In this document: positions 9,228 through 19,381 of the stretch, piece after piece
Numbering within the stretch: the stretch's first letter is position 1
How the letters are laid out: each line of letters starts with the position of its first letter
Assembly: GCF_014400405.1 (NCBI RefSeq)
Contig: NZ_CP060496.1
Coordinates: 1,116,001-1,180,000, forward strand
DNA length: 64,000 nt
Reading direction: 5' to 3'
Origin: Brachybacterium sp. Z12
GTDB lineage: Bacteria; Actinomycetota; Actinomycetes; Actinomycetales; Dermabacteraceae
Notes under the pieces: model-generated
Database searches by the model: none
Told to the model about the DNA's origin: nothing
Seen by the model: the letters and a program-made list of their open reading frames with translations, nothing else
Program-made: the position numbers and the translations under genes

Positions 9228-9372
9228 CGCACCCCTCCTCCTCTCCGGCGCAACCCCGTCGGCCGCCGGTTTCTGGCGCTGAGGCTATGAGTGGGGCCGC
9301 ATGCCGGTGACGGGCAGCACTCTTGCTGTGGACCGGTGCCCTGTGGGGAGGAACGGTCCCAGCCCTGCCTCG

Positions 9373-9378
9373 TACACT
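9373..9378 (+). promoter_or_regulatory. -10 promoter element of folC (TACACT)
   Basis: TACACT lies 39 nt before the GTG start of folC, giving a short leader with a GGAG ribosome site. No clear -35 box. Confidence 0.45.
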
Positions 9379-9417
9379 GAACGACGCCCCCTCACCCGTC
9401 GCCCCGCAGGAGCCGCT

Positions 9418-10806
9418 GTGCAGAAATCTCCCCGCCCGGGGTCGCCCCGCCCGACCATGTCGCCCGCGCTACGCGAGGTCTATGCGGCGCTGCTCGAACG
9501 CGCTCCGGAGAACCAGATCGAGCCGGACCTCAGCCGCATCAAGCGCGTGATGGAGCTGATGGGGGACCCGCAGAACTCGTACCGCTCGATCCGCATCGCC
9601 GGCACCAACGGCAAGACCACACCGCCCGGATCCTCGAACGGATCCTGCGTGAGGCGGGGCTGCGCACCGGACGCACCACCAGCCCGCACCTGCGCTCGCC
9701 GGTCGAGCGGATCGCGATCGATGGGGAATCGATCGACGAGGAGGGCTTCCTCCAGGCCTACCGTGACGTCGAGCCGTTCGCGCAGATCGTCGACGCCGAA
9801 TCCGAGGCCGCCGGCGGGCCGCCCCTGACCTACTTCGAATACCTCACCGCGATGTCCTTCCAGGCCTTCGCCTCCGCCCCGGTGGACGTCGCCGTGGTGG
9901 AGACGGGGCTCGGCGGCACCTGGGACGCCTCCGGCGTGGTCGACCCGGACGTCACGGTGATCACCCCGATCTCCCTGGACCACCAGGAGTACCTCGGCGA
10001 GACCATCGCCGAGATCGCGGGGAGAAGGCCGGCATCCTCACCGCTCGGGCCACCGCCGTCATCGCCTCCCAGCCGTACCAGGATGCCGCCGACGTGCTGC
10101 GTGAACGGATCTCGGAGCTCGGCGCGCGGAGGCAGCCGTCGAGGACCAGCAGATCGGCGTGCTCTCCCGCACCCCGGGGGTCGGTGGTCAGATGCTGACG
10201 CTCCAGGGCATCGCAGGCCGCTACGAGGATCTGTTCCTCTCGCTGCTCGGTGAGCACCAGGCTCGCAACGCCCTGCTCGCGGTCGCCGCGGCGGAAGCGC
10301 TGCTCGGAGACGGCGGAACCGTCCTGGACGGGGAGCTGCTGGGCGCGTCGCTGTCGAGCGTCACCTCGCCGGGCCGCGCCGAGGTGGTGCGACAGGCCCC
10401 GACGGTCCTGCTGGACGCCGCGCACAACCCTGCCGGCGCGCTCACCCTGGTCGAGACCGTGCGGGAGAACTTCCGCTTCACCCGCACCGTCGGCCTCGTC
10501 GGCATCCTGCAGGAGAAGGACGCCGAAGGGATCCTCGAGGTGCTCGAACCGCTGCTGGACGCAGTGGTCATCTCCCAATCGAGCTCCCCGCGCGCATTGC
10601 CCGCGGACCGGCTCGCGGATCTCGCACGCGACATCTTCGACAACGAGGACCGCGTCTTCGAGCAGGGGAGCCTGCCCGATGCGATCCAGGCCGCGGTGGA
10701 CCTCGCCGAGATGGACGGCGACCAGTTCGGGGGTGTGGTCGTCGCCGGTTCGGTGACGATCGTCGCCGAGGTGCGAGACCTGCTGGGCATCCCGGAGGAG
10801 GACTGA
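9418..10806 (+). CDS. folC: folylpolyglutamate synthase / dihydrofolate synthase (three apparent frameshifts)
   Basis: Adds glutamate to dihydropteroate and to folates (Mur ligase superfamily, cytoplasm). The GTG start has GGAG 6 nt upstream and begins VQKSPRPG. The ATP-binding loop GTNGKTT starts near residue 62; the central domain contains VVETGLGGTWDAS and the C-terminal domain LLDAAHNPAGA. The frame breaks near 9618-9622 (in the P-loop), at the G run 10019-10022 and at GG 10128-10129. One base added at each gives a 463-residue protein, normal for the family. The following membrane gene begins 2 nt after the stop. Confidence 0.93.
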
Positions 10807-10808
10807 CC

Positions 10809-11222
10809 ATGGCCCTGGATCTCACCCCCTCGACCCGCCCCCACGGCGCCCAGCGGATGATCTCCGCCACGATCCTCGTGATCGAGGCGTTCGTGGTGTT
10901 CTTCGCCGTCCTCGTCGCGCATCAGCTGGCTCCGGGCGACAGGGCCCTCACCTGGACCTGGGGGCTGCTGACCGTGCTCGCCCTGGTGCTGTGCACGGGA
11001 GTGCTCAAGCGCGGTGCCTGGCCGTACTGGCTGGGCCTGGTGCTGCAGCTGCCCGTCATCCTGCTCGGCGTCCAGGTCACCGCGATGTGGGTGGTGGGCC
11101 TCGGATTCGGGGCGCTGTACGCCTATGGCATCTTCAAAGGTCACCAGCTGGACGGCGAGAAGGACGCGGTCGATGCCGAGGTGTGGGCCGCCCGCGGCGA
11201 AGGCGGCGACCAGGCCGGCTGA
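10809..11222 (+). CDS. DUF4233 membrane protein
   Basis: A 137-residue protein with about four hydrophobic segments (near residues 18-40, 48-63, 69-84 and 88-106) and a charged C-terminal tail. It follows folC by 2 nt and precedes ndk, the place where DUF4233 proteins are found across Actinobacteria. Function is unknown. The tight link to folC suggests a shared transcript. Confidence 0.82.
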   Translation: MALDLTPSTRPHGAQRMISATILVIEAFVVFFAVLVAHQLAPGDRALTWTWGLLTVLALVLCTGVLKRGAWPYWLGLVLQLPVILLGVQVTAMWVVGLGFGALYAYGIFKGHQLDGEKDAVDAEVWAARGEGGDQAG

Positions 11223-11274
11223 GGCCGGGCAGAGCGGGGAGGGGCGTGGCGCGAAGAAAGCCAGTACTCGTGGG

Positions 11275-11280
11275 TACCCT
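11275..11280 (+). promoter_or_regulatory. putative leaderless promoter of ndk (TACCCT)
   Basis: TACCCT ends 6 nt before the ndk ATG, so a transcript would begin at or next to the start codon. The same arrangement recurs at six other genes in this window. Confidence 0.5.
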
Positions 11281-11286
11281 GGTGCC

Positions 11287-11711
11287 ATGACCGCACAGCG
11301 CACACTTGTCCTGCTCAAGCCCGACGCCGTCCAGCGCGGCCTGCGCGGGGAGATCATCCGCCGCATCGAGGCCAAGGGCTACAGCATCCTCGCCCTCGCC
11401 CAGCGCACCGCCACCGCCGAGGAGCTCGCCGCACATTACGCCGAGCACGAGGGCAAGCCCTTCTACCCCGGTCTCGTCGACTACATGGGCGCCGCACCGC
11501 TGGTGGCCATCGTCGCCGAGGGGAGGGCGTGATCCCCGGGTTCCGCTCCCTGGCCGGCTCGACCAACCCCACCGAGGCCGCACCCGGCACCATCCGCGGC
11601 GACCTCGCCCGCGAGTGGGACCTGCCTGTCATCCAGAACCTCGTCCACGGCTCGGACTCCGAGGAGTCCTCCGCGCGCGAGATCGCGATCTGGTTCCCCG
11701 AGCTGGGCTGA
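11287..11711 (+). CDS. ndk: nucleoside diphosphate kinase (one apparent frameshift)
   Basis: Transfers phosphate from ATP to nucleoside diphosphates through a phospho-His intermediate. The N-terminus [13 protein letters not shown] is typical, as is PGTIRGDLA in the second half; the active-site His lies in QNLVHGSDS near residue 121. The frame breaks at the G run 11520-11523; one added G joins VAIVAEG to EGVIPGFRS and gives 141 residues, the usual length. No ribosome site is visible; the promoter is probably leaderless. An IS110-type element begins right after the stop codon. Confidence 0.94.
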
Positions 11712-11968
11712 CTGTGAGGATGGCGTTATCGGCCTCGTGCTGATGGGGTGTGTTCGACGGCACCGTACGTGACCCGTGGTCTGACTGGCTTCGTGCCTTC
11801 GCGCGGACTTGTCCGCTCGGTGTCGTCGGACCCGGCCCGGTCGGAGCTGACTGGCCTGATCAGGAGCTTGACCGCGGGCGTAGCCGCGCCCGCGTGCCCC
11901 GTCACAGTCCTGCCGTGACTCCTCCCGGACCGGACCCGTTTCGTCCGCTCCGGAGCTAGGAGGAACGC
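11712..11968 (+). ncRNA. candidate bridge-RNA region of the IS110 element
   Basis: IS110-family elements encode a structured guide RNA in the non-coding end next to the transposase gene; for the IS110 group it lies upstream. This 257-nt stretch has no open gene and holds a strong hairpin GCGGGCG-tagccg-CGCCCGC (11874-11893). A second possible pairing joins TCCTCCCGGA (about 11922) and TCCGGAGCTAGGA (about 11949), which would cover the transposase ribosome site. The target and donor guide loops were not identified, so the call rests on position and structure only. Confidence 0.4.
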
Positions 11969-13040
11969 ATGACCAGTCTGACTGATATCGCAGAGATCGT
12001 CATCGGGGTCGACACCCACGTCGATACCCATACCGCCGCGATCGTCGAGACCGCTACTGGTGGAGTACTCGCCGAGATCACGGTGCCCACCACCCCGCCC
12101 GGCTACCAGGAACTGCTAGAAGTGGCAGAGGAACACTCACCCCTGCGGGTGTGGGCGATCGAGGGTACCGGTGGCCACGGCGCCGGCCTGACCCACCTGC
12201 TGGAGCGCGAGGAAGAGGTCGTCTTCGAGCTCGACCGCCCCCAGCGGGCCAAGCGCCGCAATGGCGCGAAGTCCGATCCGCTGGACGCGGTTCGCGCCGC
12301 CCGTGAAGCGATGGCACGCCCGCATCACGGAACCCCGCGCACCGGTAAGGAGAGGCAGGCTCTGTCGGTGTTGCTGGCCGCGCGTCGCTCGGCAGTCGAT
12401 GCCGCGACGGTCGCCCAACGCCAGCTGTTCAGCCTCACGATCGCCGCTCCCGAGCGGCTGCGTGCCAAGCTGCGCGACCGGAAGCTGCCGGAGATGGTCG
12501 AGATCGCGGCCCGCTTCCGCATCCAGACCACGTGGGACGTGGAGACCGCCACCACTGCGCGGGTGCTGCGTGACCTGGCTCGCCGCGCCCGCGCGTTGCA
12601 GGCCGAGGCCGGCGAGCACGAGAAACAGATCAGAGCGATCGTGCGGTCCTGGCGTGCCGATCTGCTCGCCGAGAAAGGCGTCGGGCCGATCGTGGCGGCG
12701 ACGGTGTTGTGCGCGTGGTCCCACCCGGGCCGGGTGCGTGACGAGGCCGCGTTCGCGATGCTCGCGGGCGTCGCCCCGTTGCCGGCCAATAGCGGCAAGG
12801 TCACCACCAGATACCGGCTGAACAGGTACGGGGATCGGCAGCTCAACCGTGCCCTACACACGATCGTGCTCTCACGCCAACGCTATGACCAAAGGACCAA
12901 GGACTACACCGACCGACGGATAACCGAGGGCAAGACCCCAGAGAGATCAAGCGGTGCCTGAAGCGATACATCGCCCGCGACCTCTTCCGACTTCTCGAGA
13001 ACGCACCCCTACCCGCTTGACGAACCATAGGAGCGTCCCG
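11720..13040 (+). mobile_element. IS110-family insertion sequence (ends approximate)
   Basis: One transposase gene of the IS110 (DEDD) family with about 250 nt of non-coding sequence in front and a short right end containing GACGAACCATAGGAGCGTC (13018-13036). IS110 elements lack clear terminal inverted repeats, so the exact ends cannot be read here; the element lies between the ndk stop (11711) and 13130. The neighbours on both sides are housekeeping genes and neither is broken by it. Confidence 0.75.
11969..13020 (+). CDS. IS110-family transposase (one apparent frameshift)
   Basis: A 350-residue recombinase after repair. The start follows AGGAGG (about 11959-11964). The N-terminal RuvC-like DEDD domain shows GVDTHVDTHTAA (first Asp near residue 15), AIEGTGGHG (Glu near 65) and KSDPLDA (Asp near 102 and 105). 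The C-terminal Tnp20 domain has GVGPIVAA and ANSGKVTTRYR, with the conserved Ser near residue 275. The frame breaks at the C run 12936-12939; one added C gives a natural end KTPREIKRCLKRYIARDL to a stop at 13018-13020. The element is probably functional in the living cell if the break is an error. Confidence 0.88.
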
Positions 13041-13130
13041 GCCCCACGCACTCAGCTGATCACACCTCCGCGGCGGGGTGAGGCGCGCCGCACCCTGCGG
13101 TCCCGCGCAGCCCCCGCCGCGAGGTGCACA

Positions 13131-13304
13131 ATGACGGACATGGATCTGCCGTTCATCGTCATCGTGTTCCTGGCCCTCGCCGTGCTGATCGCCGCGGGGA
13201 TCATGATCGCGGTGGCGCTGCCGCATCTGAAGGGCGCCGCGGACGAGCAGCGCGCCGACCGCGAAGACGCCGATCCCCGCCACACCTCCCGCACCCGCCG
13301 CTGA
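13131..13304 (+). CDS. small single-span membrane protein
   Basis: A 57-residue protein with one strong membrane segment (residues 6-28) and a charged C-terminal tail rich in Arg, Asp and Glu. GAGGTG lies 4 nt before the ATG. It stands between the insertion sequence and ftsY and is closed by a terminator. No family is recognised. Confidence 0.55.
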   Translation: MTDMDLPFIVIVFLALAVLIAAGIMIAVALPHLKGAADEQRADREDADPRHTSRTRR

Positions 13305-13318
13305 CCGCACGCTGCTGG

Positions 13319-13341
13319 AGGGGCCACGTCCAGGGGCCCCT
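13319..13341 (+). terminator. terminator before ftsY
   Basis: AGGGGCC (13319-13325) pairs with GGCCCCT (13335-13341), followed by TTC. It separates the small membrane protein gene from the ftsY promoter. Confidence 0.55.
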
Positions 13342-13353
13342 TCGCATGCCGCC

Positions 13354-13359
13354 TAGACT
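13354..13359 (+). promoter_or_regulatory. -10 promoter element of ftsY (TAGACT)
   Basis: TAGACT fits TAnnnT and lies 50 nt before the GTG start, directly after the terminator. No clear -35 box. Confidence 0.4.
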
Positions 13360-13409
13360 GGCTGCTGTCCTCGCCGCTTCGTCGGCTTCCCCGAACTCGG
13401 AGGTGACCC

Positions 13410-14910
13410 GTGGATCCCGATGCCCTACTCGCACTGATCGCCGGTGGCGGTGGTGGCGTGCTCGTCCTCGGCGCCGGCGCCTGGGCGTACGTCCGCAGCC
13501 GTGGACGCAAGCAGTCCCCGGACGACACCACCAGCGACAGCGGTGCCGACGACAGCGCCTCGGCGAGCCCGCGCTCGTCCACCGCGGTCAAGGACCGTCC
13601 GGCCGCACCGACCTGGGCCGACACCCTCTCTGCACCGGCCCCGAAGACCGCTCCGCAGGATGCCCCCTCGGGGAGGCGGCAGCTGACCCGACCGGCGCCA
13701 GGGAGACCGGCACCGAGCTGTCCGAGCTCGAGGCTGAGGCCGAGGCACCGGCTGCGCCTGCGGACGCGGCCGGTGCTGATGTCCCCTTCGACCAGGAGAA
13801 CGCCCCGGAGATCTCCCTCGTCGAGAAGCGCCCGGCCGACGAGCCCGCCGCGCCGGCGCCCACTGCAGCAGAACCCCTGCGGAGCCCTCGACCGCGCCGG
13901 TGGAGGGCACCGCCGCGGACGTGGCGGACACCGCGCCCGATTCGCTCCTCGACACCCCCGAGGCCCCCGCCGACCGCATGGTGCGGCTGCGCGAACGTCT
14001 TTCCCGCTCCGGTGCCCTCGGCCGCGGCATCCTCACCCTGCTCACCCGCAGCGGCGGCGTGGACGAGGACACCTGGGACGAGATCGAGGAGACGCTGCTG
14101 ATGGCGGACCTCGGTCCGGACGCCACCGACGAGATGCTCGAGAACCTCCGCCGCCGCATCAAGGTGCTGGGCACCGACGACGCCGAGGCCGTGCGCGAGG
14201 CCCTCCGTGAGGAGCTCGTGGCACTGGTGAACCCGGATCTGGACCGTCGCCTGGCGGCCACTCGCCGTGAGGCGCCCGATGGTGTCGAGGTCCCCTCGGT
14301 GATGCTCATGGTGGGAGTCAACGGGACCGGCAAGACCACCACCGTCGGCAAGCTCGCCCGGGTCCTGGTCGCCGCCGAACGCACCGTCGTGCTCGGCGCC
14401 GCCGACACCTTCCGAGCCGCAGCCGCCGACCAGCTCACCACCTGGGGCTCCCGCGTGGGCGTGGACACCGTGCGCTCGGACCGCGACGGTGCCGATCCCG
14501 CCGCTGTCGCCTTCGACGCCGTCAAGACGGGCATCGCGCAGGAGGTGGATGTGGTCATCATCGACACCGCCGGCCGCCTGCAGAACAAGAAGGGCCTGAT
14601 GGACGAGCTCGGCAAGGTGCGGCGCGTCGCCGAGAAGGGCCTGCACGGCGACCAGGTCGCCGAGGTGCTCCTGGTCATCGACGCCACGACCGGCCAGAAC
14701 GGCATGCAGCAGGCTCGCGTGTTCTCCGAGGCCGTGAACATCACCGGCATCGTGCTCACCAAGCTCGACGGCACCGCCAAGGGCGGCATCATCGTCAACG
14801 TGCAGCGCGAGCTCGGTGTCCCGGTGAAGATGGTGGGGCTCGGCGAGGGAGTGGACGACCTCACCCCCTTCGACCCCTACGGCTTCGTCGACGCCCTGCT
14901 CGAGGGCTGA
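13410..14910 (+). CDS. ftsY: signal recognition particle receptor FtsY (two apparent frameshifts)
   Basis: Membrane-bound GTPase that receives Ffh-ribosome complexes and passes them to the translocon. The GTG start follows CGGAGGTGA. Residues 6-26 form an N-terminal membrane anchor, followed by a long acidic, Ala/Pro-rich spacer and then the NG domain: G1 GVNGTGKTTT (near residue 303), DTFRAAA, G3 DTAGRLQ and G4 TKLDGTAKGG. The frame breaks at the G run 13670-13673 and the C run 13874-13877, both in the spacer; one base at each gives 500 residues. A strong terminator follows. Confidence 0.94.
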
Positions 14911-14929
14911 GAACCCGCCAGCACGTCGA

Positions 14930-14958
14930 GGCGGCGCACCGAGCAGCGGTGCGCCGCC
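14930..14958 (+). terminator. strong hairpin terminator after ftsY
   Basis: A perfect 12-bp stem GGCGGCGCACCG / CGGTGCGCCGCC with loop AGCAG, 19 nt after the ftsY stop. Confidence 0.75.
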
Positions 14959-15009
14959 TCTGCACGTCCTGCCCGGTCTCCGCCTGCGTCCCGAGGAACG
15001 ATCATCTCG

Positions 15010-15025
15010 GTCACGGAATGGTCAC
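15010..15025 (+). promoter_or_regulatory. possible GlnR-type nitrogen box upstream of amtB
   Basis: GTCAC-N6-GTCAC resembles the GTnAC-N6-GaAAC half boxes bound by the actinobacterial nitrogen regulator GlnR, 128 nt before amtB-glnK-glnD. The second half is not a perfect match, so this is only a candidate. Confidence 0.35.
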
Positions 15026-15076
15026 GGGGCCCTCGCGGCCTAGGTGAGGAGGGGCGCCGCGCCCACGATGTGGGTC

Positions 15077-15093
15077 ACGACCTGCCAGGTCGT
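15077..15093 (+). promoter_or_regulatory. inverted repeat upstream of amtB
   Basis: ACGACCT-GCC-AGGTCGT is a perfect 7-bp inverted repeat, 60 nt before the amtB start. The size fits a dimeric repressor such as a TetR-type regulator (AmtR plays this role in Corynebacterium), but the sequence does not match a known box. Confidence 0.4.
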
Positions 15094-15152
15094 ACGGACC
15101 CGGAGCGCTTCCCTGCGGTCACGGGCCGGCCCCTTCTCTGACTGGAGCCGAC

Positions 15153-16585
15153 ATGGACTTCACCCTCGACACGGGGGCGACTGCCTGGATCCTCACCAGC
15201 GCGGCGCTCGTGCTGCTGATGACCCCCGGCCTGTCCCTCTTCTACGGAGGCATGGTGCGCGCCCGCACCGTGCTGAACATGATGCTGATGTCCTTCAGCG
15301 CTATCGCGGTCGTCGCGATCGCCTGGACCGTCGCCGGCTACTCGATCGCCTTCGGCACCGACGTCGGCGGGCTGTTCGGCAGCCCGCTGGAGTTCCTGGG
15401 CCTGGCCGGCACCGACGAACAGTCGCTCCTGGCCGAGTCCGGCGTGCCGTTCCTGGTCGCCGCCGGGTTCCAGATGACCTTCGCGATCATCTCCACGGCC
15501 CTGATCTCCGGTGCCATCGCGGACCGCGTCAAGCTCGGGACCTGGCTGGTCTTCGCCGCCCTGTGGGTGCTCGTGGTCTACGCACCCATTGCCCACATGG
15601 TCTGGGGCGGCGGGCTGCTCAGCGGTGACGGCCCCTTCGCCGCGATCGCCGAGCCGGTCGACTTCGCCGGCGGCACCGTGGTCCATATCAACGCCGGTGT
15701 CGCCGGTCTCGTGCTCGCGCTCGTCGTCGGTGCCCGCAGGGGCTTCGGCAAGGAGCCGATGAAGCCGCACAACCTGCCGCTGGTGATGCTCGGCGCGGCG
15801 CTGCTGTGGTTCGGATGGTTCGGCTTCAACGGCGGCTCCGCCGGCACGGCCGATGCCACCGCGGGTCTGGCCTGGGTGAACACCACCGTCGCCACGGCCG
15901 GCGCGATGCTCGGCTGGGCCCTCGTGGAGCGGATCCGCGACCGGCACGTCACCTCGCTGGGCATGGCCTCGGGGGTCGTCGCCGGCCTGGTGGCGATCAC
16001 CCCGGCCGCGGACGCGCTCACCCCGCTCACCTCGATCCTGCTGGGCCTGGCCGCCGGCCTCGCCTGCGCCCTCGCCGTCGGCCTGAAGTACCGCTTCGGC
16101 ATCGACGACTCCCTCGATGTGGTCGGGGTCCACCTCGTGGGCGGTCTGGTAGGCACCATCGGCATCGGCTTCCTGGCGGCCGACGGCGGTCTGCTGCTGG
16201 GCGGGGGATCGGCCTGCTGCTGGTCCAGATCCTCATCGCCGTCGCCGCGATGCTGATCTCCGCCGTGCTGACCCTCGCGATCGCCCTCGTGCTCAAGTAC
16301 ACGATGGGCTGGAGGATCGACGAAGCCGACGAGCGGGCGGGCATCGACATCACCCACCATGCCGAGTCCGGATACGATCTGGGCGGCACCCTCGCCATCC
16401 GACGGGAGCGCACCACGCCGGGCGGGCACGGCGCCATCACCCTGGACCGTTCCGGCTCCGAGCCCCGCAACCCGGCACCCGCTGCGCCCGGGCCCCGGGA
16501 TCAGGACACCCCCGCCGTCCCGCAGGATCCCGCCTCCGCCTCCGAAGAGAGCGCCCAGCCCGTCGCCACAGGAGAGACCCGATGA
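15153..16585 (+). CDS. amtB: ammonium transporter (one apparent frameshift)
   Basis: Trimeric membrane channel for ammonium. The N-terminal part LVLLMTPGLSLFYGGMVRA is the classic Amt signature; about eleven hydrophobic segments follow and the pore region shows WFGWFGFNGGS. After the last helix comes a charged and Pro-rich cytoplasmic tail of about 100 residues, longer than usual. The frame breaks at the G run 16203-16207; one added G gives GGGIGLLLVQ and a 477-residue protein. The stop overlaps the glnK ATG by 4 nt (ATGA), so channel and its PII regulator are co-translated. Confidence 0.94.
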
Positions 16586-16919
16586 AGCTCGTCACCGCGA
16601 TCATCCAGCCCCACGCCCTGCAGACGGCGATGGACTCGCTGCGCGAGTACGGCGTCACCGGCGTCACCGTCACCGAGGTCGCCGGGTACGGCCGCCAGGG
16701 CGGTCACACCGAGGTCTATCGCGGTGCCGAGTACACGATCGACACCATCCCGAAGCTCAAGCTCGAGGTGCTCGCCCTCGAGGACGATGAGAAGGCGATC
16801 ATCGACCTGGTGCTCGCCGCCTCCCGCACCGGGCGGATCGGCGACGGCAAGATCTGGACCACCGAGGTCGGCACCGTGGTGCGTGTGCGCACCGGGGAAC
16901 GGGGGCGGATGCCCTCTGA
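16582..16919 (+). CDS. glnK: nitrogen regulatory protein PII (one apparent frameshift near the end)
   Basis: A 112-residue trimeric signal protein that binds ATP/ADP and 2-oxoglutarate and can block AmtB. The T-loop ends in EVYRGAEYT with Tyr51, the residue modified by GlnD. The end of the protein, TTEVGTVVRVRTGERG, is typical; one G missing near 16907-16908 hides the true stop TGA at 16917-16919. As read, glnK runs on into glnD and gives a false fusion. The restored glnK stop overlaps the glnD ATG at 16909. Confidence 0.92.
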
Positions 16920-19264
16920 GGAGCTCTCCTCCCGCCGGATCACCCAGGTGCTCCACGAGGGCTTCGCGGACCCCTCCGCCGGCCCCTCCCGCAGGCTCGC
17001 CCAGTCCGACCTCGTCGACGACTGGCTGCGCACCCTGTGGGAGCGGGCCGGCGAGGCCGTGCCCGGGGACGGCGGCGCGGCGCTCGCCGCGATCGGCTCC
17101 CTGGGCCGCCGCTCCCTCGCCCGCCAGCGACCTCGACCTGGTGCTGCTCGTGGACCCTGCCCGGGTGGGCTCCGAGCAAGCCGCCGCGCTCGCCGGAGCG
17201 CTGTGGTACCCGATCTGGGACTCCGGCACCTCCCTGGACCACTCGGTGCGCAGCCCCGAGGAGTGCGAGCAGGTCGCCGCCACCGACCTGCGCACCGCGA
17301 TCGCGCTGCTGGACCTGCGGCACATCGCGGGGGACGCGCAGCTCGTCGAGGACACCGCCGCCCGGGTCCGCGCCCGATGGCGGCGCGAGGCGCGCCGACG
17401 GGTCGGGGAGGTCGTCGACCTCGCCAGGGGCCGCGACCGGCGCTACGGCTCCCTCGCCCACGCCACCGAGCCGAACCTCAAGTCCGACCGCGGCGGGCTG
17501 CGCGACATCACCGTGATCCGGGCGCTCGCCGAGAGCTGGCTGGCCGACCACGACCACGAGGTCGTCGACGCCGCCTCGCGCACCCTGCGGGACGCGCGCG
17601 ACGCGCTGCAGGCCGTCACCGGCGCCTCGGGCACGCGTCTGGGCCGCGCCGACCAGGACGCGGTCGCGGCGCTGACCGGGCACTCCACCGCCGATGACCA
17701 CCACGCCGTCCTCGCCGACGCCGCCCGGGCCGTGACCTGGGAGCTGCACCGCGCGGTGCGCGCCGCGGAGGCCGCGATCGCTCCCGGCGGCAGCGCCACC
17801 CGTGGCGTCGGCACCGCGCGACGCCCCGCCCTCGAGCGCCTCGGGCACGGCGTGATCGTGCAGGCCGGGGAGGTGTCCGTCGACCCGTCCTCCCGGGACC
17901 TGCTGCGGGACGTGGCCGCGGTGCGGCACGCCGCGACCACGGGGCTCCCGCTGGCCGAGGCGACCCTAGCCCGCATGGCGCAGGAGCCCGTGGCGCCCTT
18001 GCTGCCCGCCCAGCGCGACGTGCTCGTCGACGCCCTCGCCGGGGAGCACCTCGCCGACGCCTATGAGGCCCTTGACGTCAAGGGCGTGTTCTCCCGCTGG
18101 GTGCCGGGCTGGACCGTGATCCGCAACCGGCCCCAGCGCTCGGCCGTGCACCGCTTCACCGTGGACCGCCACCAGATCGAGACCGTGCTCGAGGCGCAGC
18201 GCTTCCTGTCCCGCGTCAGCCGACCCGACCTGCTCCTGGTCACCGCCCTGCTGCACGACCTCGGCAAGCGCCCCGGGGCGCGGGACCACGCCGCCGAGGG
18301 CGCGCCGCTCGCCGAGACCGCGGCCCGGCACCTCGGCTTCGACAGGGCCGATGCCCGCACCATCGCGACCCTCGTGCGCGAGCACCTGACCTTGGTGGGC
18401 CTCGCGACCGGCCGTGACCTCGCCGACCCCTCGACCCTGCGGGAGCTGCTGCGAGCGGTGGACGAGGACCTCGACACCCTCGAGCTGCTGCGGGCCCTGA
18501 CCGAGGCCGACGCGATCGCCGCCGGCCCCTCGGCCTGGTCCACCTGGCGCGCCGACCTCGTCGACCACCTCACCGACCTCGGGCGCGACGCGCTGCGCGG
18601 CACCGAGACCGCGCCCCGCACCCGGCTGGCCCCGCAGCGCTCCGCCCAGGAGGCGGTGCTCGCCGCGGTGCGCCGCAGCGACAGCGCCCAGGTCATCTAC
18701 CCCGCCCCGCTGGACGACGAGCCGATCGCGCAGCTCTGCCTCGGCGCCCCCGACGGCGCCGGGGTTTTCGCGGCGATGGCGCGGGTGCTGGTGCGGCTGC
18801 GCCTGGACGTGCACAGCGCCGTGGTCAGCACCCAGGACGGGATCGCCGCGAACACCTGGTGGGTCACCGGCACCCAGGCCGACCTCCCGCACCCCTCCGT
18901 GATGCGCTCGGCTCTGGACCGGGAGCTGGCGCACCGGGACCGGGCCGATGCCCGGGTGCTCGAGCTCCCGCCGGCCCCGCCGCTGCGGACCACCGAGGAC
19001 GCCCCGGTGGTGACGCTCCTGCCCGGCGCCTCGCGCGAGGCGAGCGTCGTGCAGGTCAACGCCCGAAACCGTCCCAGCCTCCTGGCCGACGTCGCCGAGA
19101 CGATCACCGTCCACGGGCTGCTGCAGGTGCGCAGCGCCCACGTTATGACCCTCGGCCGGCGCGCGGTAAACGTGCTGTACCTGACCGATCAGCACGGCCG
19201 CGCCCTGGACGCGCCGACCGTCGGCCGGATCGTCGCCGCCCTGATGGACGCCGCCTCGAGCTGA
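16909..19264 (+). CDS. glnD: PII uridylyl/adenylyltransferase GlnD (apparent frameshift)
   Basis: Modifies and demodifies PII in response to nitrogen status. The N-terminal nucleotidyltransferase domain has GSLGRR, then SDLDLVLLVD with the catalytic Asp pair; the middle holds an HD hydrolase domain with LLHDLGKRPGARDHA (near residue 450); two ACT domains fill the last ~180 residues, for sensing glutamine. The frame shifts at 17119-17123; two added bases give LAPASDLDL, the usual family sequence. The restored protein has 785 residues. The ATG overlaps the end of glnK, completing the amtB-glnK-glnD operon. Confidence 0.93.
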
Positions 19265-19299
19265 GCCGGCCGGCTCGGCGTCGCCGCGCAGGCTCGGCC

Positions 19300-19321
19300 G
19301 CCGCGCAGGCTCAGGCGCGGC
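19300..19321. terminator. hairpin between convergent glnD and mesD
   Basis: GCCGCGC (19300-19306) pairs with GCGCGGC (19315-19321), between two converging genes. The 13-nt GCCGCGCAGGCTC occurs twice here (from about 19283 and from 19300), so one arm is duplicated. Confidence 0.5.
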
Positions 19322-19381
19322 GCGGGGTGGGCATCCTTCGCCGGGCCGGGTCCCCTCCGCCCGCCCCGCGGCGGCGCGTGC

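Noticed and set aside
7312..9282. 656-residue open frame on the plus strand across the WXG100-hydrolase locus
   Set aside because: Antisense to two coupled genes with clear domains; no ribosome site and no recognisable motif.
16582..17697. A GlnK-GlnD fusion protein
   Set aside because: Created by one missing G near 16907; the normal PII end and stop at 16917-16919 appear when it is restored, and a proper glnD ATG lies at 16909.
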